DNA of 64,000 bases from positions 1 to 64,000 of the forward strand of contig NZ_SNZA01000005.1 of assembly GCF_004363305.1 (NCBI RefSeq), written 5' to 3'. Source of the DNA: Marinomonas communis (GTDB lineage Bacteria > Pseudomonadota > Gammaproteobacteria > Pseudomonadales > Marinomonadaceae). A program made the translations under genes and the position numbers. Positions 35,560 to 44,668 of this stretch are shown here, piece after piece. Numbering within the stretch: position 1 is the first letter of the stretch; every line of letters starts with the position of its first letter. Below the pieces are notes generated by a model. That model saw only the letters and a program-made list of their open reading frames with translations, was not told the origin of the DNA and made no database searches.

Positions 35560-36885
35560 ATGACAACTCAAGTGGCCCATTGCCCTGCATTATTCCTAAC
35601 CGCGCCAGCATCAAATCAAGGCAAAACCACTATTACCGCAGCCTTGGCACGCTATTTTACCGAGCAGGGGAAAGTGGTGCGTGTATTCAAAACGGGGCCG
35701 GATTACCTTGATCCGCAGATTTTAGCGCAAGCTTCCAAGCAGCCCGTCGAGCAGCTCGATATCTGGATGGCGGGCGATGAATACTGTCAAAAAATGCTAT
35801 TCGATGCGGCTCAAGAAGCAGACCTGATTTTGGTCGAAGGCGCAATGGGGATGTTTGACGGCGAGCCATCAAGTGCCGATCTTGCCGCACGTTTTAACAT
35901 CCCAGCTGCCATTGTGATGGATGTAAAAGGCATGGCGCAAACCGCCGCTGCGGTGGCGACCGGTTTGGCGAATTTTCGTAGTGATGTCAAAGTAGCCGGT
36001 TTAATCGCAAACCGTTGTGGTAGCGAACGTCATGCGCAATTGATCCGTGACGCTTTACCGGAAGATTTACCATTATTAATCAGCTTAAAGCGTGATGATG
36101 AAGTGACCTTACCTGAGCGCCATTTGGGCTTGGTGCAAGCTTCCGAAGTGGGCGATGAGCTAGAAGGATGCTTTACTGCCGCAGTGCGTTGGTTAACGGA
36201 AACCGAAGATCAAACTCTGCTGACACTGCCTGAGCCAGTAGCATTTTATTCGCCAGAGCAAATGGTCGCTGAGCAAGATGTCGGCACACCGCTCATTGGT
36301 AAAACCATTGCCATTGCCAAAGATGAAGCCTTTAGTTTTATCTACGATGCCAACCTTCGTGTTCTAGAAAAGTTGGGGGCTACGGTCACGTTCTTTTCGC
36401 CGCTTCATGATCAGCAATTACCGCAGGCGGATGCCCTTTGGTTACCTGGGGGCTACCCAGAACTCCATGCCGAAAAGCTCTCGCAAAACCATAACATGCT
36501 AGATCAGATTCAAACGTTTTTTGCGGCGGGCAAACCGATCTTGGCAGAGTGTGGCGGTATGCTGTATAGCCTTGAAACTCTAACGGATCTTGAGGGCAGC
36601 ACCTATCCGATGCTTGGTTTGCTAAAAGGCGAAGGCGCGATGCGAGGCAAACGTGGCTGTCAAGGGATGCAAACAGCACCACTGCCAGAGGGCGATATTC
36701 GTGGTCATGCCCACCATCGTTCTCGCAGTGAGAATACACCTGAGCCATTCAGTCATGGTCGCCGTCAGCGTCACCCTGCACCAGGTGAAGCAATCTACCG
36801 CGAAAAAGGACTCACAGCGAGCTACCTGCATTTATTCTTTGCTTCAAATTTCGCGGCCACGGCAGCGTTGTTTAAGGGTGTTTAA
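35560..36885 (+). CDS. cobB: cobyrinate a,c-diamide synthase (CobB/CbiA)
   Basis: An amidotransferase that adds two amide groups to (hydrogeno)cobyrinate in an ATP- and glutamine-dependent way, about 441 residues. The N-terminal P-loop is TAPASNQGKTTITAALARYF. The C-terminal class I glutaminase domain has the nucleophile in LAECGGMLY. The segment GDIRGHAHHRSR and LTASYLHLFFASNF is characteristic of CobB. The start is ATG 35560; a GTG at 35551 is in frame and equally plausible as neither has a clear ribosome site. It lies 43 bases after the chelatase gene and six before cbiD. Confidence 0.93.
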   Translation: MTTQVAHCPALFLTAPASNQGKTTITAALARYFTEQGKVVRVFKTGPDYLDPQILAQASKQPVEQLDIWMAGDEYCQKMLFDAAQEADLILVEGAMGMFDGEPSSADLAARFNIPAAIVMDVKGMAQTAAAVATGLANFRSDVKVAGLIANRCGSERHAQLIRDALPEDLPLLISLKRDDEVTLPERHLGLVQASEVGDELEGCFTAAVRWLTETEDQTLLTLPEPVAFYSPEQMVAEQDVGTPLIGKTIAIAKDEAFSFIYDANLRVLEKLGATVTFFSPLHDQQLPQADALWLPGGYPELHAEKLSQNHNMLDQIQTFFAAGKPILAECGGMLYSLETLTDLEGSTYPMLGLLKGEGAMRGKRGCQGMQTAPLPEGDIRGHAHHRSRSENTPEPFSHGRRQRHPAPGEAIYREKGLTASYLHLFFASNFAATAALFKGV

Positions 36886-36891
36886 CGACCT

Positions 36892-38013
36892 ATGTGGCCA
36901 GAAAGCAGTGACGAGCCAAAGCCGCTTCGATCAGGGCTGACGACAGGCACATGTGCCACTGCATGTTCGGTGGCGGCTGCCATGGCGTTGCTCACGAAAC
37001 AGCAAGCGCCTAACGTATTTGTCACCTTGCCCAAAGGCCAAGAAGTGTCTCTTGAGATCATTTCTTATGACATCGCTGATCACTCTGTTAAAGCCGCCAC
37101 TATTAAAGATGCAGGGGACGATCCTGATGTTACCCACGGTGCAACGGTTTGGGTGAAACTAGCGCTTACCTCAGAACAAGGTATTAAGTTTGTGGCAGGC
37201 AAAGGCGTTGGCACGGTCACACGAACAGGCCTTTTGCTTGACGTGGGTGAGCCTGCCATCAATCCCGTGCCGCGAAAAATGATCTCTGATCATTTGAATA
37301 CCATTGCCCGAGAGCAAGGCTATCAAGGTGGATTTCAGGTGACCGTTGGTGTGGAACAGGGCGAGCAGTTAGCTCTTAAAACCATGAATCCACGTTTAGG
37401 GATTCTTGGCGGCATTTCCATTTTAGGCACCACGGGCATCGTGCGCCCATTTTCTTGTGGCGCTTACATCGCTTCGATCCAACAAGGGGTTGATGTGGCT
37501 CGTGCCAATGGACATCAATATATTGCCGCCACCACAGGTAATGCCAGTGAAACGGCGATTCAAGAACGTGATGGCTTAGACGATATGGCGTTGATCGAGA
37601 TGGGCGATTTCGTTGGGGCATTGTTAAAGCATGTGAAACGTTTAGAAAGCAAAGAAGCTCACCTTGAAAAGCTCACCATCTGTGGCGGCTTTGGTAAAAT
37701 AAGCAAACTGGCGCAGCAGCATATGGATTTAAACTCCCGTGCCTCGTCCATTAATTTAGAGGCCTTGGCAGAGCTCGCCAAAACATTAGGGGCGTCTGAG
37801 GCTCTACAAGGTAACATGTGCCAAGCCAACACCAGTGTCGAAGCGTTAAAATTCGCTCAAGCAGAAGGCATCGCATTAGCCGATGCCGTGTGCCAGCAAG
37901 CCCTTGAGTTTTGTCGTCGCTTTGTGCCAATGCATATGGCACTTGAAGTACTGGCTATTGACCGTAAAGGTCAGTTTGTCGGACAAGCGCTGGATCAGGG
38001 CGTATCGAACTAA
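36892..38013 (+). CDS. cbiD: cobalt-precorrin-5B C1-methyltransferase CbiD
   Basis: Methylates C1 of the corrin ring in the anaerobic (early cobalt) route, 373 residues. It opens [23 protein letters not shown] and has [24 protein letters not shown] and [16 protein letters not shown], all family-typical. CbiD is the anaerobic-route enzyme, whereas CobB-like and chelatase genes next to it belong to the aerobic type; such mixtures occur in pseudomonads and relatives. It starts six bases after cobB. Confidence 0.95.
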   Translation: MWPESSDEPKPLRSGLTTGTCATACSVAAAMALLTKQQAPNVFVTLPKGQEVSLEIISYDIADHSVKAATIKDAGDDPDVTHGATVWVKLALTSEQGIKFVAGKGVGTVTRTGLLLDVGEPAINPVPRKMISDHLNTIAREQGYQGGFQVTVGVEQGEQLALKTMNPRLGILGGISILGTTGIVRPFSCGAYIASIQQGVDVARANGHQYIAATTGNASETAIQERDGLDDMALIEMGDFVGALLKHVKRLESKEAHLEKLTICGGFGKISKLAQQHMDLNSRASSINLEALAELAKTLGASEALQGNMCQANTSVEALKFAQAEGIALADAVCQQALEFCRRFVPMHMALEVLAIDRKGQFVGQALDQGVSN

Positions 38014-38022
38014 AGGAAAGCT

Positions 38023-38799
38023 ATGAAAATTCTTTTATTAGGTGGCACCGCCGATGGTCGACATTTAGCCGAACGCTTCAGCCAGTTAGGCTTTGAAGTG
38101 CTGTATTCGATAGCGGGGTTAGTGCGTGTACCGACATTGCCTTGTGAAGTCCTCGTCGGAGGTTTTACCCAGTTTGGTGGCTTGGCCACTTTTCTTAAGG
38201 AGCGTCAGATTGATTTAGTCATTAACGCGACGCACCCTTATGCCGCCACCATGAGTGATAAAGCGGTGGCTGCAGGTGTGGAAACCAGCGTGCTGGTTTG
38301 GCGTTTCTTACGTCCAGCATGGCAGGCTCAAAAGGGCGATGATTGGCGTTTTTACTCAACGGATGATGACTTATTAGTGCGGTTAAAAGGCTTCAAGCGC
38401 CCATTGCTTAGCGCAGGACAAATGTCTTTAGAGCAATTACTTGCGATCACTCAAATAGAAGGCTTTGAGCAAGGCGTGTGGCGCACAGCGGCTCTGCCGA
38501 AGTTTGATGTGCCTAACAAAGTTACTTGGCTGAAAGCCATTGGCCCGTTTGATCTCGAGCACGAGAGACACTTATTAAAAGAGCATCAGATTGATGTGAT
38601 CGTGACCAAAAATAGCGGTGGCGATTCCACGTCCGCGAAGCTTGATGCCGCTCGTGAATTAGGTATCAGCGTATTATTACATCAGCGTCCAGACGTGAGA
38701 GACGCAGTACGGACTTTTTTCGACTACTCCCAACTTATTAAAGCGGTGCAGGCATTGAAAGGCCCTGCATCCACTGCTCAGGAATCCCAACAACAGTGA
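38023..38799 (+). CDS. cobK: precorrin-6A/cobalt-precorrin-6A reductase (CobK/CbiJ)
   Basis: An NAD(P)H-dependent reductase of 258 residues. It starts MKILLLGGTADGRHLAERFS, the dinucleotide-binding motif of the family, and has DLVINATHPYAATMSDKAV and VIVTKNSGGDSTSAKLDAARELG near the C-terminus. AGGAAAG precedes ATG 38023. Its TGA stop overlaps the GTG start of the next gene by four bases, a sign of coupled translation. Confidence 0.93.
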   Translation: MKILLLGGTADGRHLAERFSQLGFEVLYSIAGLVRVPTLPCEVLVGGFTQFGGLATFLKERQIDLVINATHPYAATMSDKAVAAGVETSVLVWRFLRPAWQAQKGDDWRFYSTDDDLLVRLKGFKRPLLSAGQMSLEQLLAITQIEGFEQGVWRTAALPKFDVPNKVTWLKAIGPFDLEHERHLLKEHQIDVIVTKNSGGDSTSAKLDAARELGISVLLHQRPDVRDAVRTFFDYSQLIKAVQALKGPASTAQESQQQ

Positions 38800-39437
38800 C
38801 TTATCAGTACGATCCAACGCCACAAGGCATTGAAAACGAAAGCTTCCGCCAAATCCGTGAACTGACACAGCTTGATCATTTATCCCGTGATGCTCAGCAA
38901 GTGGTGATGCGCGTGGTGCATAGCCTTGGGTTTCCTGATGTGGCTGAACAAGTGCGTTTTAGTGACCACGCCTGTGAATCAGGACGCGCCGCGCTCGCGC
39001 AAAATTGTCCTATTCTTTGTGATGTAGAGATGGTCAAGCAGGGCGTCACTAAACGCATGATTGAGCGTGAGCCGCTGTGCTTCTTGAATGATCCACGTAC
39101 GGCAGATCTTGCTAAATCTAAAGGCGAGACCCGCTCTATGGCGGCGCTAAGCCTTTGGCAGGAACAGCTGGAAGGCAGTGTGGTTCTGATTGGCAATGCA
39201 CCGACGGCTTTGTTTCGATTACTTGAAATGATTCGTGCTGGCGCGCCAAAGCCTGCATTGATCATTGGTATGCCGGTGGGCTTTGTTGGCGCCGCTGAGT
39301 CAAAGCAAGCGTTATGGGATGATCACAAAGCACTGGGCATTGAGTGCATTACCTTGCTCGGTCGAATGGGCGGCAGTGCGGTGACTTCTGCCAGCTGTAA
39401 CGCATTATTGCGTTGTAACATCGGCGAGTATTATTAA
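38796..39437 (+). CDS. cobH: precorrin-8X methylmutase (CobH/CbiC)
   Basis: Moves a methyl group from C11 to C12 to give (hydrogeno)cobyrinate, 213 residues. The family motifs are QQVVMRVVHSLGFPD, NCPILCDVEMVKQGVTKRM and GNAPTALFRLLEMI with GMPVGFVGAAESK. The catalytic histidine is in RVVHSLG. The start is GTG 38796 inside the cobK stop codon overlap. It ends about 20 bases before cobL. Confidence 0.95.
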   Translation: MTYQYDPTPQGIENESFRQIRELTQLDHLSRDAQQVVMRVVHSLGFPDVAEQVRFSDHACESGRAALAQNCPILCDVEMVKQGVTKRMIEREPLCFLNDPRTADLAKSKGETRSMAALSLWQEQLEGSVVLIGNAPTALFRLLEMIRAGAPKPALIIGMPVGFVGAAESKQALWDDHKALGIECITLLGRMGGSAVTSASCNALLRCNIGEYY

Positions 39438-39458
39438 TTAAAGCGGTAAGGGTTAACA

Positions 39459-40736
39459 GTGAAAATTCACGTGATTGGACTGGGCATCAATGAGCAAGCG
39501 CAATTACCAAAAGAAGCGCAGGATGTTCTGGCAAAGCTAACCGAGAACGATAAGCTTGTTGGCAGTGAGCGTCAGCTATCGATGGTCAAAACCTACGGTA
39601 CTAAAGCGCAGACGCATGTGCTGCCAAAGCTGAATGACCTGAAACATCATATGGATGAGTGGGCGTCTTTAGGGGTTGAACGAGTGGCGATTTTGGCTTC
39701 GGGCGACCCTCTTTATTACGGTATTGGTGCTTGGGTACACCGCTCTTTTGCCGATCAAGAAGTACGCTTTTATCCCAATGTTTCAAGCATTCAAGCCGCT
39801 TGCCACCGTCTCGGGATCTCCTTACAAAACGCGCAAGTGTTCAGTGTCCATGGTCGACCTTTGGCATCGATTCGTACTCAGTTACACCCTTCCAAAACCT
39901 TGTTGCTGTTGACCGATAAAACCAATAATCCGCAGGCGATTGCCAAAGAGTGTGTGGAGATGGGGCTTGGTTTAAGTGAGCTGTTTGTCTGTGAGCGCTT
40001 AGGCTATGACCATGAGCGTGTGACCCGCTATACCGCGAACAGCTTAGCGCATGTAGAAGATACCTTTGATCCCCTTAACGTGGTGATCGTCAATACCAGT
40101 GCTCAGCCAGGCCGCTTGCCATCGACACCAGGTTTTAAAGATGGGCTTTTCATTACGGATAAAGGCGATGGCCAAGGCATGATTACTAAGCGTGAAGTAC
40201 GTTTGGCTGTGTTGTCTTATCTAGGTGTCGAAGCCAAAGAAGTCGTGTGGGATATCGGTGCCGGTTGTGGTGGTGTCAGTGTTGAATTGGCTTATTGGAA
40301 TCCTGAGAGCGAGGTGTATGCCATTGAGCACCATGAAACGCGATTGTCTTGTCTAGAAGCTAACCGCGAGCATTTTGGTGTGGTGAAAAACCTGCATGTC
40401 GTTCATGGTCGAGCGCCGGAAGCATTTGCCAATTTGCCAGCACCAAAACGCGTGTTTATCGGCGGCAGTGATGGCGAAATGGCAGAGTTATTAGACGAGG
40501 TTTGGCTGCGACTGCCGCTTGGTGGCGTGTTGTTAGTCAACGCTGTGACCGATGCAACCATGATGGAAACCATGGCATTTCTTGCCAAGCGTGACGCGGC
40601 ACAAGATGCTTACGATGAAAGTTCGACAATTCAGGTTTATCGAAGTGAGCGTTTGGCGGGTAAGCGTATTCGACGCCCCCATTTGCCTGTGAGTTTATGG
40701 CGGTTTGAGAAATGTCTACCAGGAGAGCATTTATGA
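39459..40736 (+). CDS. cobL: bifunctional precorrin-6Y C5,15-methyltransferase/decarboxylase (CobL/CbiET)
   Basis: A fusion of the CbiE and CbiT domains, 425 residues. Residues 1-205 are CbiE-like (GSERQLSMV; LASGDPLYYGIGAWV). Residues 230-425 are a CbiT-like class I SAM methyltransferase with VVWDIGAGCGGVSVELAY and IGGSDGEMAELLDEVW. It methylates C5 and C15 and decarboxylates the C12 side chain. The start is GTG 39459. Its stop overlaps the ATG of cobI by four bases (ATGA). Confidence 0.94.
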   Translation: MKIHVIGLGINEQAQLPKEAQDVLAKLTENDKLVGSERQLSMVKTYGTKAQTHVLPKLNDLKHHMDEWASLGVERVAILASGDPLYYGIGAWVHRSFADQEVRFYPNVSSIQAACHRLGISLQNAQVFSVHGRPLASIRTQLHPSKTLLLLTDKTNNPQAIAKECVEMGLGLSELFVCERLGYDHERVTRYTANSLAHVEDTFDPLNVVIVNTSAQPGRLPSTPGFKDGLFITDKGDGQGMITKREVRLAVLSYLGVEAKEVVWDIGAGCGGVSVELAYWNPESEVYAIEHHETRLSCLEANREHFGVVKNLHVVHGRAPEAFANLPAPKRVFIGGSDGEMAELLDEVWLRLPLGGVLLVNAVTDATMMETMAFLAKRDAAQDAYDESSTIQVYRSERLAGKRIRRPHLPVSLWRFEKCLPGEHL

Positions 40737-41449
40737 GCGGCACATTCTTTGGCATTGGTGTTGGCCCTGGCGATCCAGAATTAGTGACCTTAAAGGCTAT
40801 GCGTTTGATTCAGCAGGCCGATGTGTTGGCGTATTTAGTTGGCGAGTCGGGTCAATCACAGGCGAAGCAGATTGCTGTGTTAGCACTAGAAGGTCGTCAA
40901 TCAAACCATTCTGATATTGTCATTCCTATGCCCATGTCGACTCGCCGTGAGGCGGCCAATAATGCATATGACGAAGGCGCGCAGGCGATCTCTGAAGCGC
41001 TTGAAACAGGGCTCAATGTCGCGTTTTTGTGTGAAGGCGATCCACTGTTTTTTGGTTCGTTTACCTACTTGATGGAGCGTCTAGAAGGCAAATGTCCGAT
41101 TCAAGTGGTGCCAGGGATTTCCAGCATTCATGCGGCGGCAGCTGAGCTTCAGCATCCATTGACGGTATTAAAAGAGTCCTTTTGTGTGGTGAGTGGTCGT
41201 CATACAGAGCAACAACTTGTAGAAGCGCTGCACTTACATGATTCGGTTGTGATTATGAAAGCAGGCCGTGCCCGCCCAACGATTATGAAAGCCTTAGCGC
41301 TCACCGAACGCATAGAAGACGCTAAATATGTGGAATACGTGGGGCGAGATAATCAGTTTGTAGAAAACGATGTGCGCCGCCTGCAGAATGAGTATGGACC
41401 ATACTTTTCACTGTTTATTGTTTCACGCAAAGAGCGCGGCACACGATGA
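40733..41449 (+). CDS. cobI: precorrin-2 C20-methyltransferase (CobI/CbiL)
   Basis: Adds a methyl to C20 of precorrin-2 or its cobalt form, 238 residues. It opens GTFFGIGVGPGDPELVTLKA, with FLCEGDPLFFGSFTYLMERL and VVPGISSIHAAAAEL, standard for tetrapyrrole methylases. I chose ATG 40733 because AGGAGA at 40721-40726 precedes it and the start overlaps the cobL stop. Its own stop overlaps the cbiG start (ATGA at 41446). Confidence 0.95.
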   Translation: MSGTFFGIGVGPGDPELVTLKAMRLIQQADVLAYLVGESGQSQAKQIAVLALEGRQSNHSDIVIPMPMSTRREAANNAYDEGAQAISEALETGLNVAFLCEGDPLFFGSFTYLMERLEGKCPIQVVPGISSIHAAAAELQHPLTVLKESFCVVSGRHTEQQLVEALHLHDSVVIMKAGRARPTIMKALALTERIEDAKYVEYVGRDNQFVENDVRRLQNEYGPYFSLFIVSRKERGTR

Positions 41450-42204
41450 TTCGTATTATTGCGTTAACTGATGCAGGCCAGGCGCTAGGAAAGCGTCTGG
41501 AAGCATTGTTACCAGGCAGCCAATTACATTTTAAGCCCAAGCCATTTACTGAAACCGTTCAAGGCTTTTTTCGCGAAGGCGATCCGCTACTCTTCATTTG
41601 CGCTACGGGCATTGTCATGCGTACGTTGGCGCCTGTCATAGAGGGCAAGTTACAAGACCCACCGGTATTGGTATTAGATGAATTGGGGCGCTTTGTGATT
41701 CCGCTATTATCTGGTCATGAAGGTGGTGCCAATCAATGGGGCAGTGAGGTAGCTGGTGCGCTGAATGCAGAGCTGGTGATGACCACCGCTAACGCATACT
41801 TAAATCCGGTCTATGTCCTTGGTATGGGCTGTGAGCGAAACTGCCCACTAGAATATCTGGAAAGCTTGATGCTCGAAGCGCTGGAGACAGTTGGCTTACA
41901 GCCAGATCAGATTGCAGGGCTTTACAGTATCGATATTAAAGCTGATGAAACCCACTTGATTGAGTTAGCTGAAAAATATCAATGGCCTTTTATTACTTAC
42001 GATGCCGCTGCGCTTAAGACCGTAGAGCCTTTATTGAGTACGCGTTCTGAGTATGTGTTTAAAACGGTTGGGGTGTATGGCGTGGCTGAGTCAGCGGCGC
42101 TTCTGGGTGCTCAGAATTTGACGCATGGGAGCCCAGAACTGTGTCTAAACAAGATTAAAAACCCAAAAGCCACCTGTGCGGTGGCTCGGGCGTATCAGTC
42201 TTAA
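41446..42204 (+). CDS. cbiG: short CbiG-like cobalamin biosynthesis protein
   Basis: A 252-residue protein of the CbiG family, which opens the delta-lactone of cobalt-precorrin-5A. Residues 45-130 form the CbiG N domain (CATGIVMRTLAPVIEGKL; LLSGHEGGANQWGSEVAG). Residues 125-245 form the CbiG/CobE C domain (VLGMGCERNCPLEYLESLM; YGVAESAALLGA). The middle domain of E. coli-type CbiG (about 350 aa in Salmonella) is missing, so the two domains are joined directly. It is the last gene of the operon, four bases before the convergent aminotransferase gene. Whether it works as CbiG or as a CobE-like helper is open. Confidence 0.85.
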   Translation: MIRIIALTDAGQALGKRLEALLPGSQLHFKPKPFTETVQGFFREGDPLLFICATGIVMRTLAPVIEGKLQDPPVLVLDELGRFVIPLLSGHEGGANQWGSEVAGALNAELVMTTANAYLNPVYVLGMGCERNCPLEYLESLMLEALETVGLQPDQIAGLYSIDIKADETHLIELAEKYQWPFITYDAAALKTVEPLLSTRSEYVFKTVGVYGVAESAALLGAQNLTHGSPELCLNKIKNPKATCAVARAYQS

Positions 42205-42208
42205 ATCC

Positions 42209-43360
42209 TTAGAGAGTAGTAAGGTTTTGCGTCGCTGCAGTCAGTGTGCTGGCTTGCTTGGCAAAACAGAAGCGAACCAAACGCATATCTTCAGGGGGCG
42301 TTTGGTAGAACACCGAAATCGGAATCGCTGCGACACCAGCTGCTTCAATTAACCAAAGCGCAAACTCTGTATCTGGCACATCCTTGATGGCGCTGTAATC
42401 CATTAATTGGAAGTAAGTGCCAGGGGAGGGTGTGAAAGTGAAGCGGCTTTCACTCATGGCCTTATTGAAGAAGTCACGTTTTTGTTGGTAGAAACTTGGC
42501 AGCACTTCATCGTGTTCAGGGTGAGCGTTTAAGAAATCCGCCAAAGCGAGTTGCATCGGTGTACTGGTACTAAAGGTCAGGTACTGGTGCACCTTACGTA
42601 CTTCTGCCATCAGCTGAGCTGACGCAACACAGTAGCCAATTTTCCAACCTGTAGTGTGGTAAGTCTTGCCAAAAGACGATACGACTACGCTGCGCTTCGC
42701 GAGTTCTTTGTGGCGCAACACGCTTTGATGTTCGGCACCTTCAAACACAATGTGCTCGTAGACTTCATCGGATAGCACCAACAAATCATGTTGATCAGCA
42801 ATGCTGTACAGCGCTTCTAGATCATTAGCCGAAAATACTGTGCCCGTTGGGTTATGAGGTGAATTGACAATGATGGCTTTGGTATTGGGAGTAATTGCAT
42901 TCGCGACTGTTTGCCAATCAATCGCAAAACTTGGCGGCAGCAAGGCGATATGCACTGGTGTACCACCATTTAAGCGAATCGCTGGGTCGTAAGAATCGTA
43001 GGCAGGGTCAAATACAATCACCTCATCACCAGGGCGCACAAACGCAGAGATAGTGGCAAACAAGGCTTCGGTGGCACCAGAGGTCACCGTGATGTCCGTA
43101 TCTGCATTCGCTTGATAATCGTAGCAACGAGCCAGTTTAGTACTGATGGCTTGGCGTAATGATGGTACACCGGTCATTGGAGCATATTGGTTGGCGCCTT
43201 GCTGAATATAGTGATCCACTCGACTCAGCAGCTCACTTGGTCCATCAAAATCAGGAAAACCTTGGGATAAATTGATCGCTTGATGCTTGGCGGCCAATTC
43301 CGACATTTGCGTAAAAATGGTCGTGCCGGTACTGGGGAGTTTGCTGTCGAACTGGCGCAT
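42209..43360 (-). CDS. methionine-preferring PLP aminotransferase (YbdL-like)
   Basis: A fold-type I aminotransferase of 383 residues, close to E. coli YbdL: LPSTGTTIFTQMSELAAKHQ, INLSQGFPDFDGP and QGANQYAPMTGV are nearly identical. The PLP lysine is in SSFGKTYHTTGWK, the cofactor aspartate in LSDEVYEH and the C-terminal arginine in LVRFCFAK. YbdL transfers the amino group of methionine to 2-oxo acids, so methionine salvage is likely. It is convergent with the cobalamin operon with only four bases between stops. Confidence 0.9.
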   Translation of the reverse strand: MRQFDSKLPSTGTTIFTQMSELAAKHQAINLSQGFPDFDGPSELLSRVDHYIQQGANQYAPMTGVPSLRQAISTKLARCYDYQANADTDITVTSGATEALFATISAFVRPGDEVIVFDPAYDSYDPAIRLNGGTPVHIALLPPSFAIDWQTVANAITPNTKAIIVNSPHNPTGTVFSANDLEALYSIADQHDLLVLSDEVYEHIVFEGAEHQSVLRHKELAKRSVVVSSFGKTYHTTGWKIGYCVASAQLMAEVRKVHQYLTFSTSTPMQLALADFLNAHPEHDEVLPSFYQQKRDFFNKAMSESRFTFTPSPGTYFQLMDYSAIKDVPDTEFALWLIEAAGVAAIPISVFYQTPPEDMRLVRFCFAKQASTLTAATQNLTTL

Positions 43361-43547
43361 GAGTGATTCCTATCTACTGCGTATTAAAATCAAGAGTTCA
43401 ATCCTAATGCAGTGGCAACACGAGATAAAGATCCAATATGCGTCCGTTAAACAGGTTTTTAAAATCGAAGGTTAGAACATTCTTTTACTGAATCTGGCGT
43501 TTAGCTCTGCTATAACAAAGAGATAACTGGAACCAAGAGGTGTATGG

Positions 43548-43982
43548 ATGTCCGACGAAAAAATGCAAACTAAAGGTCGTTTAACGACGCGTACTGTCGC
43601 CATGCCAGGTGATACCAACCCTGCAGGGGATATTTTCGGTGGCTGGGTGGTGTCTCAAATGGATATCGCGGCAGGGATTTGCGCTGGTCAGCGGGCGCAA
43701 TCCAGAGTTGTGACGGTCGCGCTGGATAGTATGAGCTTTATTCGCCCCGTGAAAGTGGGGGATATATTAGGAGTGTATACCTACGTTGAATCTGTTGGGC
43801 GCACCTCCATGAATATCCACGTTGAAGCATGGGTTCGCCGTGGTCGCATTGGAAAACGTGAAAAAGTAACCGAGGGTATGTTCAAGTTCGTAGCAATCGA
43901 TGAGGAAGGGAAATCTATGCCCATTCCAGCAGAGGAAGACTTGCCTGATTACGTTCATGAAACGATGAATGAATTGTATTAA
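43548..43982 (+). CDS. yciA: acyl-CoA thioesterase YciA
   Basis: A hotdog-fold thioesterase of 144 residues that hydrolyses acyl-CoAs. It has MPGDTNPAGDIFGGWVVSQMDIA, with the catalytic Asp/Asn region of YciA, and VALDSMSFIRPVKVGD. It ends before a bidirectional terminator. AAGAGG before ATG 43548 is the ribosome site. It is divergent from the aminotransferase gene and not in an operon. Confidence 0.92.
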   Translation: MSDEKMQTKGRLTTRTVAMPGDTNPAGDIFGGWVVSQMDIAAGICAGQRAQSRVVTVALDSMSFIRPVKVGDILGVYTYVESVGRTSMNIHVEAWVRRGRIGKREKVTEGMFKFVAIDEEGKSMPIPAEEDLPDYVHETMNELY

Positions 43983-44004
43983 CTAGAGCTTGATAGGCCA
44001 AAAT

Positions 44005-44031
44005 AAAAAAGCAGCCAATGGGCTGCTTTTT
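44005..44031. terminator. bidirectional terminator between yciA and cheW
   Basis: AAAAAGCAGCC (44006-44016) pairs with GGCTGCTTTT (44021-44030) around AATG. T tracts on both strands suit the convergent pair. Confidence 0.85.
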
Positions 44032-44050
44032 AGAATCCTCAACAACTGAC

Positions 44051-44563
44051 TTAGATCATTGAGCCAATTGCTAGCTGCTCGTTATCAGCATCAATCATTT
44101 TGTTCAGATCTAGCAAGATAACCAACTCTTCATCTTTTTGGTATACACCTTGGATGAACATTAGAGCTTCGTCGTTACCCACGCTTGGGCTCTGCTCAAT
44201 CTCTCCTTGGTATAGATAGAAAACTTCTTTTACAGCGTCTACCAGCATACCAATTTGCTCACCGTCGTGCTCGATAATAATGATGCGAGTGTCATCTGAA
44301 ATGGTGCATTCAGGTAGACTGAAGCGCACGCGAGTATCAATCACTGTGACAACATTACCACGAAGGTTAACGATCCCTAATACGTACGATTGCGCGCCTG
44401 GTACAGGTGCAATCTCATTGTAGCGCAGTACTTCCTTAATCTGCATTACGTTAATGCCGTAGGTTTCATCTAAAAGTTTGAAGGTAAGGTACTGTAATAA
44501 CTCACCTTTTTTACTTTCTGTTGGCAGATTTCCCGCTTCTTTGATTGTCGCTAATTCAGACAT
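44051..44563 (-). CDS. cheW: chemotaxis adaptor protein CheW
   Basis: A 170-residue adaptor joining receptors to CheA. The CheW SH3-like fold runs from about residue 22 (LLQYLTFKLLDETYGINV) to 160, with NEIAPVPGAQSYVLGIVNLRG and GMLVDAVKEVF motifs. It is a stand-alone cheW with no cheA, cheY or receptor gene next to it, so it may serve a core chemotaxis cluster elsewhere or one orphan array. ATG 44563 follows a weak ribosome site. Confidence 0.92.
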   Translation of the reverse strand: MSELATIKEAGNLPTESKKGELLQYLTFKLLDETYGINVMQIKEVLRYNEIAPVPGAQSYVLGIVNLRGNVVTVIDTRVRFSLPECTISDDTRIIIIEHDGEQIGMLVDAVKEVFYLYQGEIEQSPSVGNDEALMFIQGVYQKDEELVILLDLNKMIDADNEQLAIGSMI

Positions 44564-44668
44564 GGCTCTACACCTATTATCAATCCGGTGATATGCGCAT
44601 ACGCGCTGCTCGTTTATTTAGTAGAATAGACGAATTACAGCGCGATGGCTTGATAAATTAAGTAACAA

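Noticed and set aside
35560-36885. A frameshift in the glutaminase half of cobB
   Set aside because: The arginine- and histidine-rich stretch looks odd, but the frame is intact and flanked by conserved GHAHHRSR and LTASYLHLFF segments.
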